Positions 21,540 through 33,289 of a stretch of 64,000 nucleotides of DNA are shown here, in pieces (position 1 is the stretch's first letter; every line of letters begins with the position of its first letter). A model generated the notes under the pieces. It saw only the letters and a program-made list of their open reading frames with translations, searched no databases and was not told the DNA's origin. The DNA lies in contig CM046348.1 of NCBI GenBank assembly GCA_025403435.1, positions 29,592,148 through 29,656,147 of the forward strand, in the 5' to 3' direction. The position numbers and the translations under genes were made by a program. The stretch is from Artocarpus heterophyllus. Lineage: Eukaryota; Streptophyta; Magnoliopsida; Rosales; Moraceae.

Positions 21540-22745
21540 AAAAATTTCGAATATACAGAACCTTTGACGACGGTTTTTATAAAAACTGTCGTGAAATGTA
21601 ACCTTTCATGATGGTTTTTCAAAAATCGTCGTAAAAGGTCCCATATTTGAAATTTTTAGTCCTCCGCCCAAATTTAAGCACGCTCTAAGATGCAGAATCT
21701 TTCACGATGATTTTTATAAAAACTGTCGTGAAAGATCCGGATATTCAAAATTTTTAGTATGCAGAACCTTTCATGACGGCTTTTATAAAAATCGTCGTGA
21801 AAGGTCTTATATTCGAAATTTTTAGTCCCCCATCCAAATTTACCTTTCATGATGGTTTTTATAAAAACCGTCGTGAAAGGTCCCATATTTGAAATTTTTA
21901 GTCCCCCCAAATTTACCTTTCACGATGGTTTTTATAAAAACCGTTGTGGAAGGTCCCATATTTGAAATTTTTAGTCCGTTACCCAAATTTAAGCATGTGC
22001 CAAGATGCAGAACCTTTCACGACGGTTTTTATAAAAACCGTCGTGAAAGGTCCGGATATTTGGAATTTTTAGTATGTAGAACCTTTCACGACAGTTTTTA
22101 TAAAACCGTCGTGAAAGGTCCCATATTCAAAATTTTTAGTCCCCCGCTCAAATTTACATTTCACGACGGTTTTTATAAAAACCATCGTGAAAGGTCCCAT
22201 ATTTGAAATTTTTAGTCCCCCGCTCAAATTTAAGCACGTGTCAAGATGCAGAACCTTTCACGATGGTTTTTGTAAAAATCATCGCGACAGGTCCCTTTCA
22301 CGATGATTTTTTATAAAACCATCGTGGAAGGCCACCTTTATAAAAACCATCGTGAAAGGCCACCTTTCATGACTGTTTTTATAAGAACTGTCGTGAAAGG
22401 TCTCATATTCAAAATTTTTAGTCCCTCACCCAAATTTAAGCAAGCCCTAAGATATGGAAACTTTCACGACGGTTTTTATAAAAACAAAAACCGTCATGAA
22501 AGATCCTGATATTCGATGGTTTTTATAAAAACCGTTGTGAAGGGTCCCGTATTCAAAATTTTTAGTACCCCGTCCAAATTTAAGCATGCGCTTAGATGCG
22601 GAATCTTTCACGATGATTTTTATAAAAACTGTCGTGAAAGGTTTCTTATTCGAAATTTTTAAACCCCCGCGCAAATTAACCTACCACGACGGTTTTTACT
22701 AAAAACCATCGTGAAAGGTTCCGCATACTAACATGTTAGTTTTCG
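21540..22745. repeat. Subterminal palindrome array of the CACTA element
   Basis: About fifteen hairpin units separated by a recurring spacer (TTTGAAATTTTTAGTCCC and CAAATTTAAGCA types), giving a higher-order tandem pattern. The unit at 22012-22051 is a perfect 40-bp palindrome from ACCTTTCACGACGG to its complement; many others are perfect or nearly so over at least 28 bp. Confidence 0.92.
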
Positions 22746-23005
22746 TATTTTTAGGCGTACTCTCTATGGTTTTACCTCTCCTTACCACGACGAGTTTTAA
22801 AAAAATATTGTTAAATAATGGTTGTATAATCTCAAGATTCTAGTAGTGAGCTACCATTAAAAAACCGTCGTGGTAGCTCCCGCACTTACCACGATGATTT
22901 TCGTGTTCACGGGCGTAACTCGTAGCATTTTTTTCACCATATCACAACGGTTTTTGAGAAACGATCGTTAAAAAAAGGTCGTATAATCTCGAATTTGTTG
23001 TAGTG
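22746..23005. repeat. Duplicated 3' terminus of the CACTA element
   Basis: Two termini occur in tandem. The inner one ends TATAATCTCAAGATTCTAGTAGTG at 22848 (the last part is AAGATTCTAGTAGTG), the outer one ends CGTATAATCTCGAATTTG and TTGTAGTG at 23005. Each is preceded by a GGCGTA-type phrase and a TTAAAAAAA or TTAAATAATGG motif in the same order. Only the outer one has the matching target duplication. Confidence 0.75.
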
Positions 23006-23008
23006 ATA

Positions 23009-23707
23009 TTCCTTCATGCCTTCATGCTTTCATGCTCTCTTTTCTTCCCTATACCTCACATGACATTAGTTTAGAATTTTGTTTTCCTCAAGCTTTTATC
23101 TCTCAAAGAATTCATTACTTTTATTTTCTTTCAAGCCAAAGTAGAAGGAATTCTTTTTGGAGACTTTGTACGCAAGTCTTCGTATTAATTGAAAAAAACA
23201 TAAAAATTTAAGGTATAGTTTCAAGGTTTTCATGGTTTTGAATTTTTATGATTGATATATGTTGTTTTATGACAAACTTTGTTAGAAAATTATTCTTTTA
23301 TGTTGTGAATGTGTATGCATGTATGTTTGTGAGAAAAACTAAATTATTTTGTGTACCACTTTGATTATAACAATGTTATTTTATCGATGAAAGCATTTAT
23401 GTTCATATGATATCATGAAATTTTATGAAAATAAGGTTTTGTTATTGGAGTGTGATATGAGAATTTTAGGGTTTTTGATTAGTCGATAAGATTACTGATA
23501 ATGTTTTGGAAACAAATGATTTTATTTTCTTGTGATTTTTGGATATGATGTGTATATATATGTTACAAATATCTAGAATTTTTTTATAAATTTTTGTTCA
23601 AAATATTTTTAGGGTTATGAGCTTTCAATTAAACACTGCTCCCGAAATTTTATTTGCTGATAGATTTGTATTTGTGTCTTATAGAGTCTGTTTTATAGGG
23701 CAAAAGG
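23009..23707 (+). repeat. Old solo LTR, piece 2 (leader)
   Basis: Transcribed part of the LTR: CT-rich start, then AT-rich sequence. It includes the AAGG splice-donor-like site near 23211 and ends in the left copy of the target duplication AAAGG. Confidence 0.75.
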
Positions 23708-24019
23708 TGTAACGCCCCCCTTACGGACGTCACAGATATCGTTACATTCATACATTACATACTTATTTTGAAACTTTAAGATAAATTTTAAGTACAAAAC
23801 TTATTTGAAACTTTAATTGTAAACGTAGTTAAGGAAAACGTAACCAGGATCTATACATACACATTTTTGTTTTTACAACATTCATTCACTTAATCCATAC
23901 TATTAATAATTCAATTGAATATTAAATTGATCATAAGCTTTCTTTAATAAAGTAAATATACCAAATAGTAAAATCATAACTTATGAAACATCACATCATT
24001 TAAAATTATTTGCTCCCAT

Positions 24020-24200
24020 AGTTCGGCAGGCCGAACTGGAGACTTTGGCAGGCCGAACTGGAGACTTTGGCAGGCTGAACATGGTCAGCAGGCTGGAAAT
24101 TGTCAACCGACAGGCCGGTAGAGGCTCTGCAAAACAAGTTTTAAAAACTTTCAAAGTTCAGCAGGTCAAAAATGAGATCGGCAGGCCGATAGAGCCAAAA
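24020..24200. repeat. AGTTCGGCAGGCCGAACT palindrome array, solo LTR, left
   Basis: The best copy in the window, AGTTCGGCAGGCCGAACT, is at 24020-24037: two 8-bp arms around AG. It is followed by TTTGGCAGGCCGAACT, TTTGGCAGGCTGAAC, CCGACAGGCCGGTAG near 24107 and ATCGGCAGGCCGAT near 24177. Confidence 0.9.
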
Positions 24201-26451
24201 ACTTTTAGAAAACTTAATTTTAAGACAAATTCAACTTTTCAAAATGCGGAAGATCAAATTCTTAAAATGATAAAAGAAAATAATAAAACATAGTTCTTGT
24301 ATTCTTTAAAACTTATCATAAAAATATGTTCAAATAATAAACCATAAATTAAATCATAAAATTTGTTTCATTGGCGTTCTTTCGGTTACAATTCATCTTC
24401 CTTATGCTCACACGCCTTCCCATGTCCTCCGCCTAATCCATGAATTTCTTACCCTTATCTGCAACATGATATAAACTTGAATAAGCTAAAGCTTAATAAG
24501 TACATATAATTCTCACAATTTATAAACATTTCATAAACATCATCATCATCATCATAACATAATAGTGCAGTAAGCACATTTTCATAGAAACATATCTTTT
24601 ATTACATTGACCATATTAAAACTTATTTCATTTTATCTTAAGGGCCCAAGTGTTGCACCATAATCATCATCGTAGGCGCACCGTCATGAGAGGAGAAGGG
24701 TAGCTAATCCTAAACCAAACATGACATCATATCATATCATATCATAAAATTGGTGTGCAACACTTATTAGGTGATACATATATATATAACTTTTATGCTT
24801 TGAAATTTGCCATAATCAAACATGCATAACTTTAAGTCATGAAAATCTTTCATAAGAAATCCTTTAAGGAAATCATCATAAAATCATCATAAATATCATT
24901 ATGAACATAACATCAAACCTTTTAAAAACACATCATGTTGTAGGTGAGAATGTACTTACCTTAGAAGCTAGCTTACTTAACCTTATATGTATTGGTGACG
25001 ACGCCGCAGTCTCGATGTGCTCGTTCCTTTGTGTGTTCATGCCATTTATTCATTTAAAGATACAAAATAAATAAATACTTATTATCATAAAATATAACAT
25101 CCATTCATATTACATCACATATACATTCATCTCATACAAACATATTTCATAACATGCATCCATAACTATAATCATCAAAAACATAAAAATCATTATCACA
25201 AACACTTCACTGACCTACATGGATTCAAGACTTAAAAACATAATATTCACACAAACTTTAGACACCATACTTAACAGGGGTAAAGTTAATACATAAACAT
25301 ATTACCATAATTTTTCTTTAGTCATAAAAATTACATTGAGTATCTAAAAACAACCCATACATTTCAAACATGAAATCTACCAACAATAATAAGGTAGTGA
25401 GTAATCTTTTGAAAACATTTTCTAACAATTAAAACTCATATAGTTTAATTTAAAAAATTCATACTAACATCTATTTCAATTTCATAAAATTATTTTATCA
25501 TCAATAAAATTATTTAAACATATAAAACATCACATAAAACAAAAGTCCAGTATTAACATTGTTAAAACAGTTCCTTGACCTAGTCTCAATAGAAAATTCA
25601 TAACACATAATTCACTCATCAAAACATTACCAAACTTTGCAGTCCATAATATAAATATACATGAACATTCTTACGAAATTTCGTAGCAAACAAAGCACGT
25701 TTAGCCCTTGAACGAAAATCATATTTTCATGCATCATAACCAAACAGCAACATTTCACTGTGAGTGGTAGAGGGTAGAAAATACATAACTTAATTTAGAA
25801 AAATCAAAATGACTTGAAACTTGAAAAAACATTAAAATAACACACATATGAACATCATATTAAAAATTCAGAACAAAATAAAATACCTAGACAAAGTTAC
25901 AGTAGACAGATTGAGGAGGAGAAATGCTTTTCAGAATTGCCGAAAAAATAAGTTCTTACCTTAAAAATTTCTTCTCAAAATCCTTGAACTTAACCCCAAT
26001 GGAAACTCAATATATTTTTCAAATAATAACAGAGGAATTGAGAGGAAAAGGAGGAGAAAAATATGAAGAAGAAGAGAGAAGAGAAAAGAAACGTCTCAGA
26101 AGATTAAAGAGAGAGAGAGCGAGCGTTTACGTGAATGAGGATAACGTAAAAGAAAATTTCAATGCCCTCAATTATGTTAGAAATTTTCTGACTAATCTTG
26201 GATTAATTCGCATGGAGAATGGAGAGAAAAGAGGGAAAGTCTAATCATTTAGATAAACTTACCATACTTTATTGATTTTAAAAGGGGAAACCATATCAAT
26301 CAATACCAATCAATGCAAAGTCAAACGTTTCCTTTCCTTAAATGATAAAATTAATTCATAAGTATACCAATTAATTACATTAAACCACCAAATCAACGTA
26401 ATTATCTCAACCATAAATTTGGAGAGATTTCTACTGACTGCTTTTCAGCTG

Positions 26452-26590
26452 TCATCGGCCTGCCGATTCTTCACTTCGGCCTGTTGATTCCACAAAGTTT
26501 GGCCTGCCGATGGTTTCCATAGGCCTGTTGATTCTTGGAAGACTTTTTGGCCTGCTAAACTTGAAAGTCCAGCCTGTCGAACTGTCCTTA
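26452..26590. repeat. CGGCCTGCCGA palindrome array, solo LTR, right
   Basis: About six copies in the reverse orientation, such as ATCGGCCTGCCGAT near 26455, TTTGGCCTGCCGAT near 26499 and TCCAGCCTGTCGAAC near 26569. Together with the left array, the motif lies near both ends of this LTR. Confidence 0.87.
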
Positions 26591-26834
26591 AAATACTATA
26601 CATCATTGCATTCAAGATATCATTGCATCATAAATAAACATACATTGAAATTAACAAGAACACTTGAGCACATCAATTCCACGCGATCGTCATCTGTCAT
26701 AACACTTAAAATAACAAGTTAGTAACATAAAATCACAATCATAACATATATCATAAATTATTAATAAAATTACTTAACGTCATTACTAACTTAGCATGAT
26801 CCGTTACATAAAAATAGGTGGGTGTTACAAAAGG

Positions 26835-28113
26835 CATATTTCAATTTTGTAAAAAAATTATAAAATATTGTTGATATGTTAACTAAATGTTTGTAAATTT
26901 TTAGCTTCATGTCCTTATTATGTTTTAAGATAAAATTCATTGATTGTCAAGTACTCAATGGTTATAAATGTCTACCTGATATGCTCTATGTAATTCGTGA
27001 GATGATAAATCTTAGTGTTAAACATGTTTTACATGATTTATTATTTTTTGTAATGTTTATCTATAGGTTAAACATGCCACATAAAAATTTTAGAGGCATA
27101 TCATGTATATTTGATTTTATAAAAATGTTTGAATCAAATATGTCCACTGTTCAACATGTTTGATATTAATATTAACTTTGAATTCAAACGTGTGTTTTGA
27201 ATTACTCCGAATTTATTTGAAGCTGAATTTTGGATATGTTATAACTTATGTGTCTAATATGGTAGTAGTTTTTATAAGTTATTTTATGGCATAAATAATT
27301 TAATACATAATTTTAATTAGGACTACTCACTGCCCAGGCTATACTGGCAAATTTTGTAGTATTAATTTTGTGATTTATTTTAATTATCAAATGAAATTTT
27401 TATAGCTAAAGAAAAATCTGAGCATTATATATATTAACTTTATTCCTACAAATTTTCATGCTTTAATTGAATGTAAATCAAAAGATATAGGGTTATGAAT
27501 CCTTGAAGGTCAATCAGTTTTTATGATTGGTAAATTTATTTGAATGTTTTGAAAATTGAAAAAAGGCATTATAGATCAATATTTTCAAGAGAAGAAAATT
27601 TAAATGATGTTTATATACGTTCTCTATGTTATGGAATAATTCTTATACTTTATTCATGCTTATAAGTTAAGATTAATTTCTCTAAGTGATTAAAAGTCAA
27701 TTTTTCTGTCTTTATATTTCTTGACTTTAAGTGAATGTTTGTGACTCAAAGATGCTTTGCTTTGTTAAGAATGATATATGATGATATAATATGATATTAA
27801 ATGATAGTATAAAGATGAATATTAATTTCATGTATTATATGAATGATTGACATGAAACTCCAAAAAGCAAGCACACCGAGAACTGCAACAACGTCACCGA
27901 ATTTAAAGTTTAGTAAGCAAGCAAGCAAGTCAAGTAAGTATGTTCTCACTTGAACATGATAAAAGTTTACAAAAAAAGGTTTTGAGAATATGTTTATGAT
28001 CATTTTTAAGTTTGTTTTTAAATATTGTCTTCTGATGAAAACTCTTGTTGTAACAAGAAGGTTTAACAGATGTTTCAATGATGAGGTATGTTAAAGATAT
28101 ATCTATATATATG
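26835..28113 (+). repeat. Old solo LTR, piece 3
   Basis: AT-rich LTR sequence. A landmark (AGCACACCGAGAACTGCAAC near 27868, then GTAAGTATGTTCTCAC near 27934) matches the minus strand of the younger copy near 24950-25025. It ends with the left target duplication ATATG of the gag-only element. Confidence 0.78.
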
Positions 28114-30303
28114 TGGTAACGCCCCAAATGTTTCTCTTTAAACGGCGGACGTTTGTAGTATAAAAAAGTTGTCATATCTATAGAGAGGTGAAAATTTGTA
28201 ACCGAGAGATTGATAAAAATAAACGTTCAAAAAGGCAAGCAGTTTTTGAAATCAAAGTGTACAATGAAATAAATATTTTTGTGGTTTTTATTTTAATTAA
28301 TTCAAAATTTAAAGAATAAAATTAAAACGGTGAAGCTTTGAGAATCCCTTGTATGTTTTGCAATTGATATGAAATTTTAATTCTAATTAATAAATATCTA
28401 AAGCATTTGATTTATTATATCTTTTTTCATTAATTACAAGCACTTTTTACTAATTATATAGGTCAACTGAGAGCGACAAAATAGCAAGCCATAATGCAGT
28501 AAGGGTTTTCCTATAAAATAAACTAGCAAAATAATCATCTCTCACTGATGATTTGATACACTAATTATGAAAATTATAACCGCTGTCACTCAATCATAAT
28601 TAACATAATTTTAAGATAGAAAAAATAATAACAAATCAAAATTTTTATATTTTTATGGAACAAATTATTGCGTTAATTTCGGCAGTACCTCGACTTATTA
28701 ATTGGTCTGAGAATACACTATGCCATCCTCTGTCTATAATAAATCAAGAATTACCAGCATTTACTGTGCCAGTTCATGTCTATAATACAATAGAAACTCA
28801 ACTTAATAAACGAGCATGACTTCAGTATTATTAATATTAATTATGCAACACAATTAAATTACATAAAGAAAGCATGACTGAATTTATGCAAGAATTGGGC
28901 AGCATAACAACATTAATAATAATTATTAAAAACATAAAGATATAATTTATTCCACAAAATATAAGCATTACAAAACAGATATAGAGTTAAAATCTATACC
29001 AAAATACTATGCATACAAGATCATCTCTCTGCCTCACCAGACTCTCTACACTAATTTAAGCATTATTTTATCTAAGAAGATACTGTTGAGTTTAACTCAA
29101 CAGAAAGGAAAAAGAAAGGAAAAGAGGGTCAAAGACCCGAAGGGATGCTTCAACTGAGGCAAATGCCTCAGTATTTATAGGAGCTTAAAATCATTATTTA
29201 TCATTTGTAATTATTATTTTTTTCTGTTGAAACATTGACAAATTTGGATCATATTGATTCTTCTCCTCTTCTACCTTGATCCGCGTTCCTGAGTGTGCAG
29301 ATTTTCCTTTGTAATCCCGCGTGACGCGATAGCTGGTAGTACTAAAACGAACTGATTGTGACCGTTGATCACTAGAACCAACGGCTCCAAATGCGCTCGA
29401 GAATGGCCCAGGTGGGACCAGTGGGACTGAGATTTGAGACCGTCATATTGGTCTTCGTCAGCTGATCAAACGGCTAGGAAGACAGATGCACGTGGAGTCG
29501 ACCCCACGAGATCCAACGCGGCCTAAGATGCTCCTTTGACGCGTCTGCAGCTTGTCGGCGCTTGTGATGCAAGCACAAATCAAAAAATGATAAGTGGACA
29601 GCACTGCGAGATTCCGCTGACGCATCGGATGACGCGATGCTCTGTTCGACAGCTGAGATCGTTCTGTCTGTTGATTCGATGGTCAAAAACGTGCCACGTG
29701 TTCCCTTTAGATGAATTCCAATATTTTGATGCATTTGATGTCTGATTTTGCCCCTTTTTACACCGGTTTGCTCTATTTTTCCTCTAGATTTCAAATATAA
29801 AAATCACAAAAACACTAAAATTAATTATTTTACAAACATAATATTTACAAAAATATTAAAAATATTTATTTTACATTAAAACACACAAAAATAAATAAAA
29901 ACTCCTAAAATTTCCAGTCTCTTACGATTTGACACAGATATAATTTTTATGACTTGGAAATATTTTTAAAAATTACTAAAAATATAATAAGTCATATTTA
30001 CAAACTTAAAACACACTATCAAACGCACTAAAACTCAAAATAAAACAACCGTATTACTTTTATGGTTTTGACTATTTACAGACTAGACATTTATTTAACA
30101 CACACGAAAAGACTCTAAAAATTACTAAAAATTCTATTAAACATAAAAACACACTAAAAACATATTTTTAAATATATTTACACACTAAGACACAAAAACA
30201 TTGTTTAATACAAAATTGCTATTAATTAGAGGATTTAATGAAAAATAAAAGTATAAATAAATGATTTAAGCCTTGTAAAATATACACTTTTACAGTCCCA
30301 TCA
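28114..30303 (-). repeat. 3' LTR of the gag-only element
   Basis: 2,190 bp, on the plus strand from TGGTAACGCCCC to GTCCCATCA. On the minus strand a TATA box CTATAAATAC lies near 29172-29181. Open frames at 29474-29794 and 29536-29745 lie in both LTRs in part and are not genes. Confidence 0.93.
29153..29181 (-). promoter_or_regulatory. TATA box with adjacent 8-2-8 palindrome, 3' LTR copy
   Basis: On the plus strand CTGAGGCAAATGCCTCAG is an exact inverted repeat (8-bp arms, AA spacer), touching TATTTATAGG, the reverse of a TATA box. In the 5' LTR the same pair is at about 34330-34356 with one outer arm base changed. Confidence 0.7.
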
Positions 30304-30320
30304 CACCCCCTAACCAGCTT
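30304..30320 (-). other. Polypurine tract of the gag-only element
   Basis: The plus-strand CACCCCCTAACC next to the LTR at 30303 is GGTTAGGGGGTG on the minus strand, as expected for a plus-strand primer site. Confidence 0.75.
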
Positions 30321-31811
30321 ATTGCTAGTCCCTAGCAATTAAAGTGATAAAATTTTAAAATGAATTATTAAATATCTATACAATGAAAAATCATTTAACT
30401 ATAATTTGAGTAATCTAACTAAATAGACTAACAAAACCAAAATTTTATTTGAACAATTTATATGCTATTTAACAAAATGTATATAAGCCAGACTTAGTGC
30501 AGAAAAAAGGAGATAATGAATAATTATGAAGTTTCATCCAAAACTAGGAATATTATTGTTATGATATTTTACTTCAAATCACTCCTTCAGACAACAACTC
30601 TTCAAATTATTGATTTGGAACAATTAAAGAGTAGAACCATAAAAATAGAAATATTTACAAACTTTACATCTGTGGATAGTGCAATGTTTGACTCCCTTAA
30701 GCTTTCTCCATAACCCATTTAAGGAGTTTTGGGTTAGTAACTCCCAGACCGGTTGGTTTAAGGTACTAGGTGTTAAAGCACCCCTTAGAACTTACTTACT
30801 CGAGTTAAATAGGCTACAAAACCAAACTTATCCAACTTTATTCATTAATTTACATAATTACACATTTTATTTATTTACAATTCTTTTTTTATTCTTTTTT
30901 ATTATTATTTTTATTTTTTTAATTAGTTTATTAATTTTGAAATATATTGCTGTCGTTATTTGTTCATCTTCACAAAATAACAAAACTCAAATATTCATAG
31001 CTTTAATTTACCACCACAATTAAACATTACATTGTATGTGTGAAAAGAATGGCTTACAAACACTTTAAAAAATAAACACATAAAAATGTTAAATAAAACC
31101 AAAGTTTTGAGAGTCCATAAAATTAGATAATCCAAAGAATAGAAAAATAATGTTACATTAATATGAAATTCAGAAATCAAAAGAAAATAATAACACATTA
31201 ATTACTAAGAAACTATTATTTACAAAACATTTTTTTAAATTTTATTTTTTAAATTTTATGACTCATAAAAAAATAGCACACAAAAATGAAAAATGCACAA
31301 AAATCTGGAGCAAAATCAAAAATATGGGCAAAAATCAAAAAATTTTAGGACAACATTGAAGCACAAATCTCACATGCACAACTTTGAAATACAACTCTCT
31401 CATGCATAACTTTTAAGCACAACCCTCTCCCCCCAACCTAAAATATGCATTATTCAAAATGAATAAAAGAATGGTAAAAGCAGCAAAAATATTACCTGAA
31501 TCAGCACAGCTGCAGAGATGATCTGTAGCAAACTTAACAAACAAAAACTAAAATAAACACACTTTTTTTTTTGAAATTTATTTGAAAATCCAAACCAATT
31601 GCATTTACAAAATTAGATTTATTAGAATGCGTCTTGAGAGAAAACAATTTAACTCCTTAACTCAGCCATTCTGAACAAATTTAATTAATAGCCTTCATTT
31701 TAAATTTTCAAAACAAATTTCATTTTTTTTTAAAGAAAATCAACATAGCACACAACAACACAAAAAAATATATATTATAAACTATATTACAAAGAAGGGA
31801 AGGTAAAGATA
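30321..31811 (-). other. Non-coding part of the gag-only element
   Basis: AT-rich sequence downstream of the gag-like gene. No RT, integrase or protease motifs were found in either strand. T-rich runs near 30880-30920 make meaningless open frames. Confidence 0.6.
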
Positions 31812-32810
31812 TTACTTTGAAAGTGTTTTCCCATCACTTGATCCTCTGAATTCATCAAATCTTTCTTTCAACTCTGCTCCTAGTAGAAAGTCGTCAAAGA
31901 GCGGCTTCCTCCCATAGTAAGTGTCGAAAGACACCACATATGGGTCTTGTGTGAACATGCCCTCAAGATTGGAAAAATATGAAACATTTAAACTCATGCA
32001 ACTTAGACACATTTTGTATTCTTGGTAGGTCCTTAAAAACAATGCTAGAGACAGTGGAGGAGGTGGTGGCCACATAGGATCTTAGTAAACATCGTCTTTG
32101 GTGAATTCTTGTGGCAACTGAGGTTGAGAATCTAAGACTAAGGGTGATGATTGTTCCTGTTCTATAGCTAAGTCTTCATTCTCTTCCTTACATTCCTCTC
32201 CTAAAAGTTGTTCCTCAAAATTTGTGGGTTCTAAAGTTTCTTCTTCAATGACTAGGACAACTATTTCTTCCTCACTTATAGAATCAAGATGGTATTCAAG
32301 CCTATCTATTTCTATTCTTCTCATGGTTTCCATATATTTTTCTATAGTTTTTTCCAATGTTTCTAAGGTTTCTTCTAGATTCACCATATTTGGGTCACTA
32401 TATGTTTCTTGCAATTCAAAATTTGACTCCAAAATTTCGGGTTGATTTTCAGGCCAAGGTTCTAAAAAATTTGAATTGTTCTCCCAAAATAAATTGTTCC
32501 TAGAACTATTCAATTTTCAATAATCATATTCGGCCATATCTTCCAACATATAATAGGCTTCGTCGGTAGGTAATTGGTAAAAGCAGTGGTACCATCTCCT
32601 CTCTCTACCCAATTTCTAGTTTCATAACTTAACCCATATATGAAAATTTCTAAAAGATAATCCCTAGAAAAACCATGGTGAGGATACCTATCTAGCAAGT
32701 CTTTAAATCTCCACCAAGCACTATAAAATGGTTCTAAGTGTTGTTGGGAAAAATTTGCAATGATTTCCCTATGAACTTCCCAAAACTTTTTTTGGATTTT
32801 TTAATTTTTT
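31812..32810 (-). pseudogene. Gag-like gene of the TR-GAG element, broken
   Basis: Read right to left, the minus strand gives the capsid signature QQHLEPFYSAWWRFKDLL then DRYPHHGFSRDYLLEIFIYG near 32790-32630, typical of Athila/Tat gag (CPHHGL/F motif). A frame change near 32590 leads to a DEAYYMLEDMA-like reading. From 32513 a 143-codon acidic segment follows (many Glu; for example NLEETLETLEKTIEKY near 32385). After a TAA at 32082-32084 the same frame continues to 31812 with a Pro-rich start and a final domain. The N-terminal start was not identified. Gag packages RNA, so copies like this can spread only if they keep a working gag or borrow one. Confidence 0.75.
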
Positions 32811-33257
32811 TAAATTTTTTTAATCTTATTAATTTTTTTGTTAAAGAGAAATTTTCAAGCTGAATAATGCTCAATTAATTGGATTCCTAGATCGTTGGGG
32901 GGTCATAGTGGACACGCTTAGAATTCTCAATTTTCTTAGGTAAGGGTGTTAGCCTTATGGTCATGGGATCAAGTCCCAACATTGGGCCTTTTTGACATAA
33001 TCTAACAAATTTTACAATTACCCAAACTTGCAAAAACAAAAGACAAGATGCTAAGCTTTTCTTTATCTGAAACGAATAAAGTAGTGAGTGAAAAGCATCT
33101 GCCCCTTTTTTTATTTAATTTTATTTTTTTTGTTTTTTTAATTTTTTTAATAATAAACACACTAATTAAAAATGTAAATAATTAAAATAATATTTACAAA
33201 GGATAAGGATAGATCACTTACCTGTTTTCTAGTTTAATTCAGCAATCTGATAGAGTA

Positions 33258-33284
33258 ACGGCACCTTCCCGGCAATGGCGCCAA
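33258..33284 (-). other. Primer-binding site of the gag-only element (TGGCGCC type)
   Basis: On the minus strand TGGCGCCATTGCCGGGAAG. This resembles the TGGCGCCGTTGCCGGGGA site of Athila/Tat elements, which is complementary to a tRNA 3' end (from memory, Asp). It starts six bases from the LTR at 33290. Confidence 0.85.
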
Positions 33285-33289
33285 AATGG

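Larger units (their letters stand above)
20228..23005. mobile_element. Non-autonomous CACTA (En/Spm-like) transposon
   Basis: Begins CACTAGTAGAAACTATAGAT and ends TTTGTTGTAGTG, the inverted CACTA terminus, flanked by the 3-bp duplication ATA (20225-20227 and 23006-23008), the length typical of CACTA elements. Subterminal regions at 20235-20610 and 21540-22950 are packed with inverted copies of CACGACGGTTTT/AAAACCGTCGTG. No TNP2 or TNPA coding is present in its 2.8 kb, so it would need a transposase made elsewhere. The subterminal repeats in this superfamily are known binding sites for the element's DNA-binding protein. Confidence 0.92.
23708..26829 (-). mobile_element. Solo LTR (gypsy-type), same family, opposite orientation
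   Basis: A 3,122-bp LTR with ends TGTAACGCCCCCC and GGTGGGTGTTACA and a perfect target duplication AAAGG (23703-23707 and 26830-26834). Read on the minus strand it parallels the old solo LTR piece by piece, which sets its orientation. Leader-like sequence with an AAGGTAAGAAC splice-donor-like site is near 25955 on the minus strand. It contains two palindrome arrays that the old copy lacks. No internal region or second LTR was found. The open frame at 25924-26244 is leader sequence on the wrong strand. Confidence 0.88.

Noticed and set aside
21194..22674. Open frames inside the CACTA element
   Set aside because: They follow the palindrome repeats or the GC-rich leader-like stretch, show no domain, and repeat GFYKN-type words made by the hairpin units.
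20235..22950. CRISPR-like array
   Set aside because: Units are palindromes with similar spacers, inside CACTA ends with a 3-bp duplication, in plant DNA.
25924..26244. 106-codon charged protein
   Set aside because: It is the CT-rich leader of a minus-strand LTR read on the wrong strand, giving Glu/Arg/Lys runs.
32935..32995. tRNA or SINE remnant
   Set aside because: GGTCATGGGATCAAGTCCC looks like a T arm with a B box, but no properly spaced A box, cloverleaf or T-run end was found.
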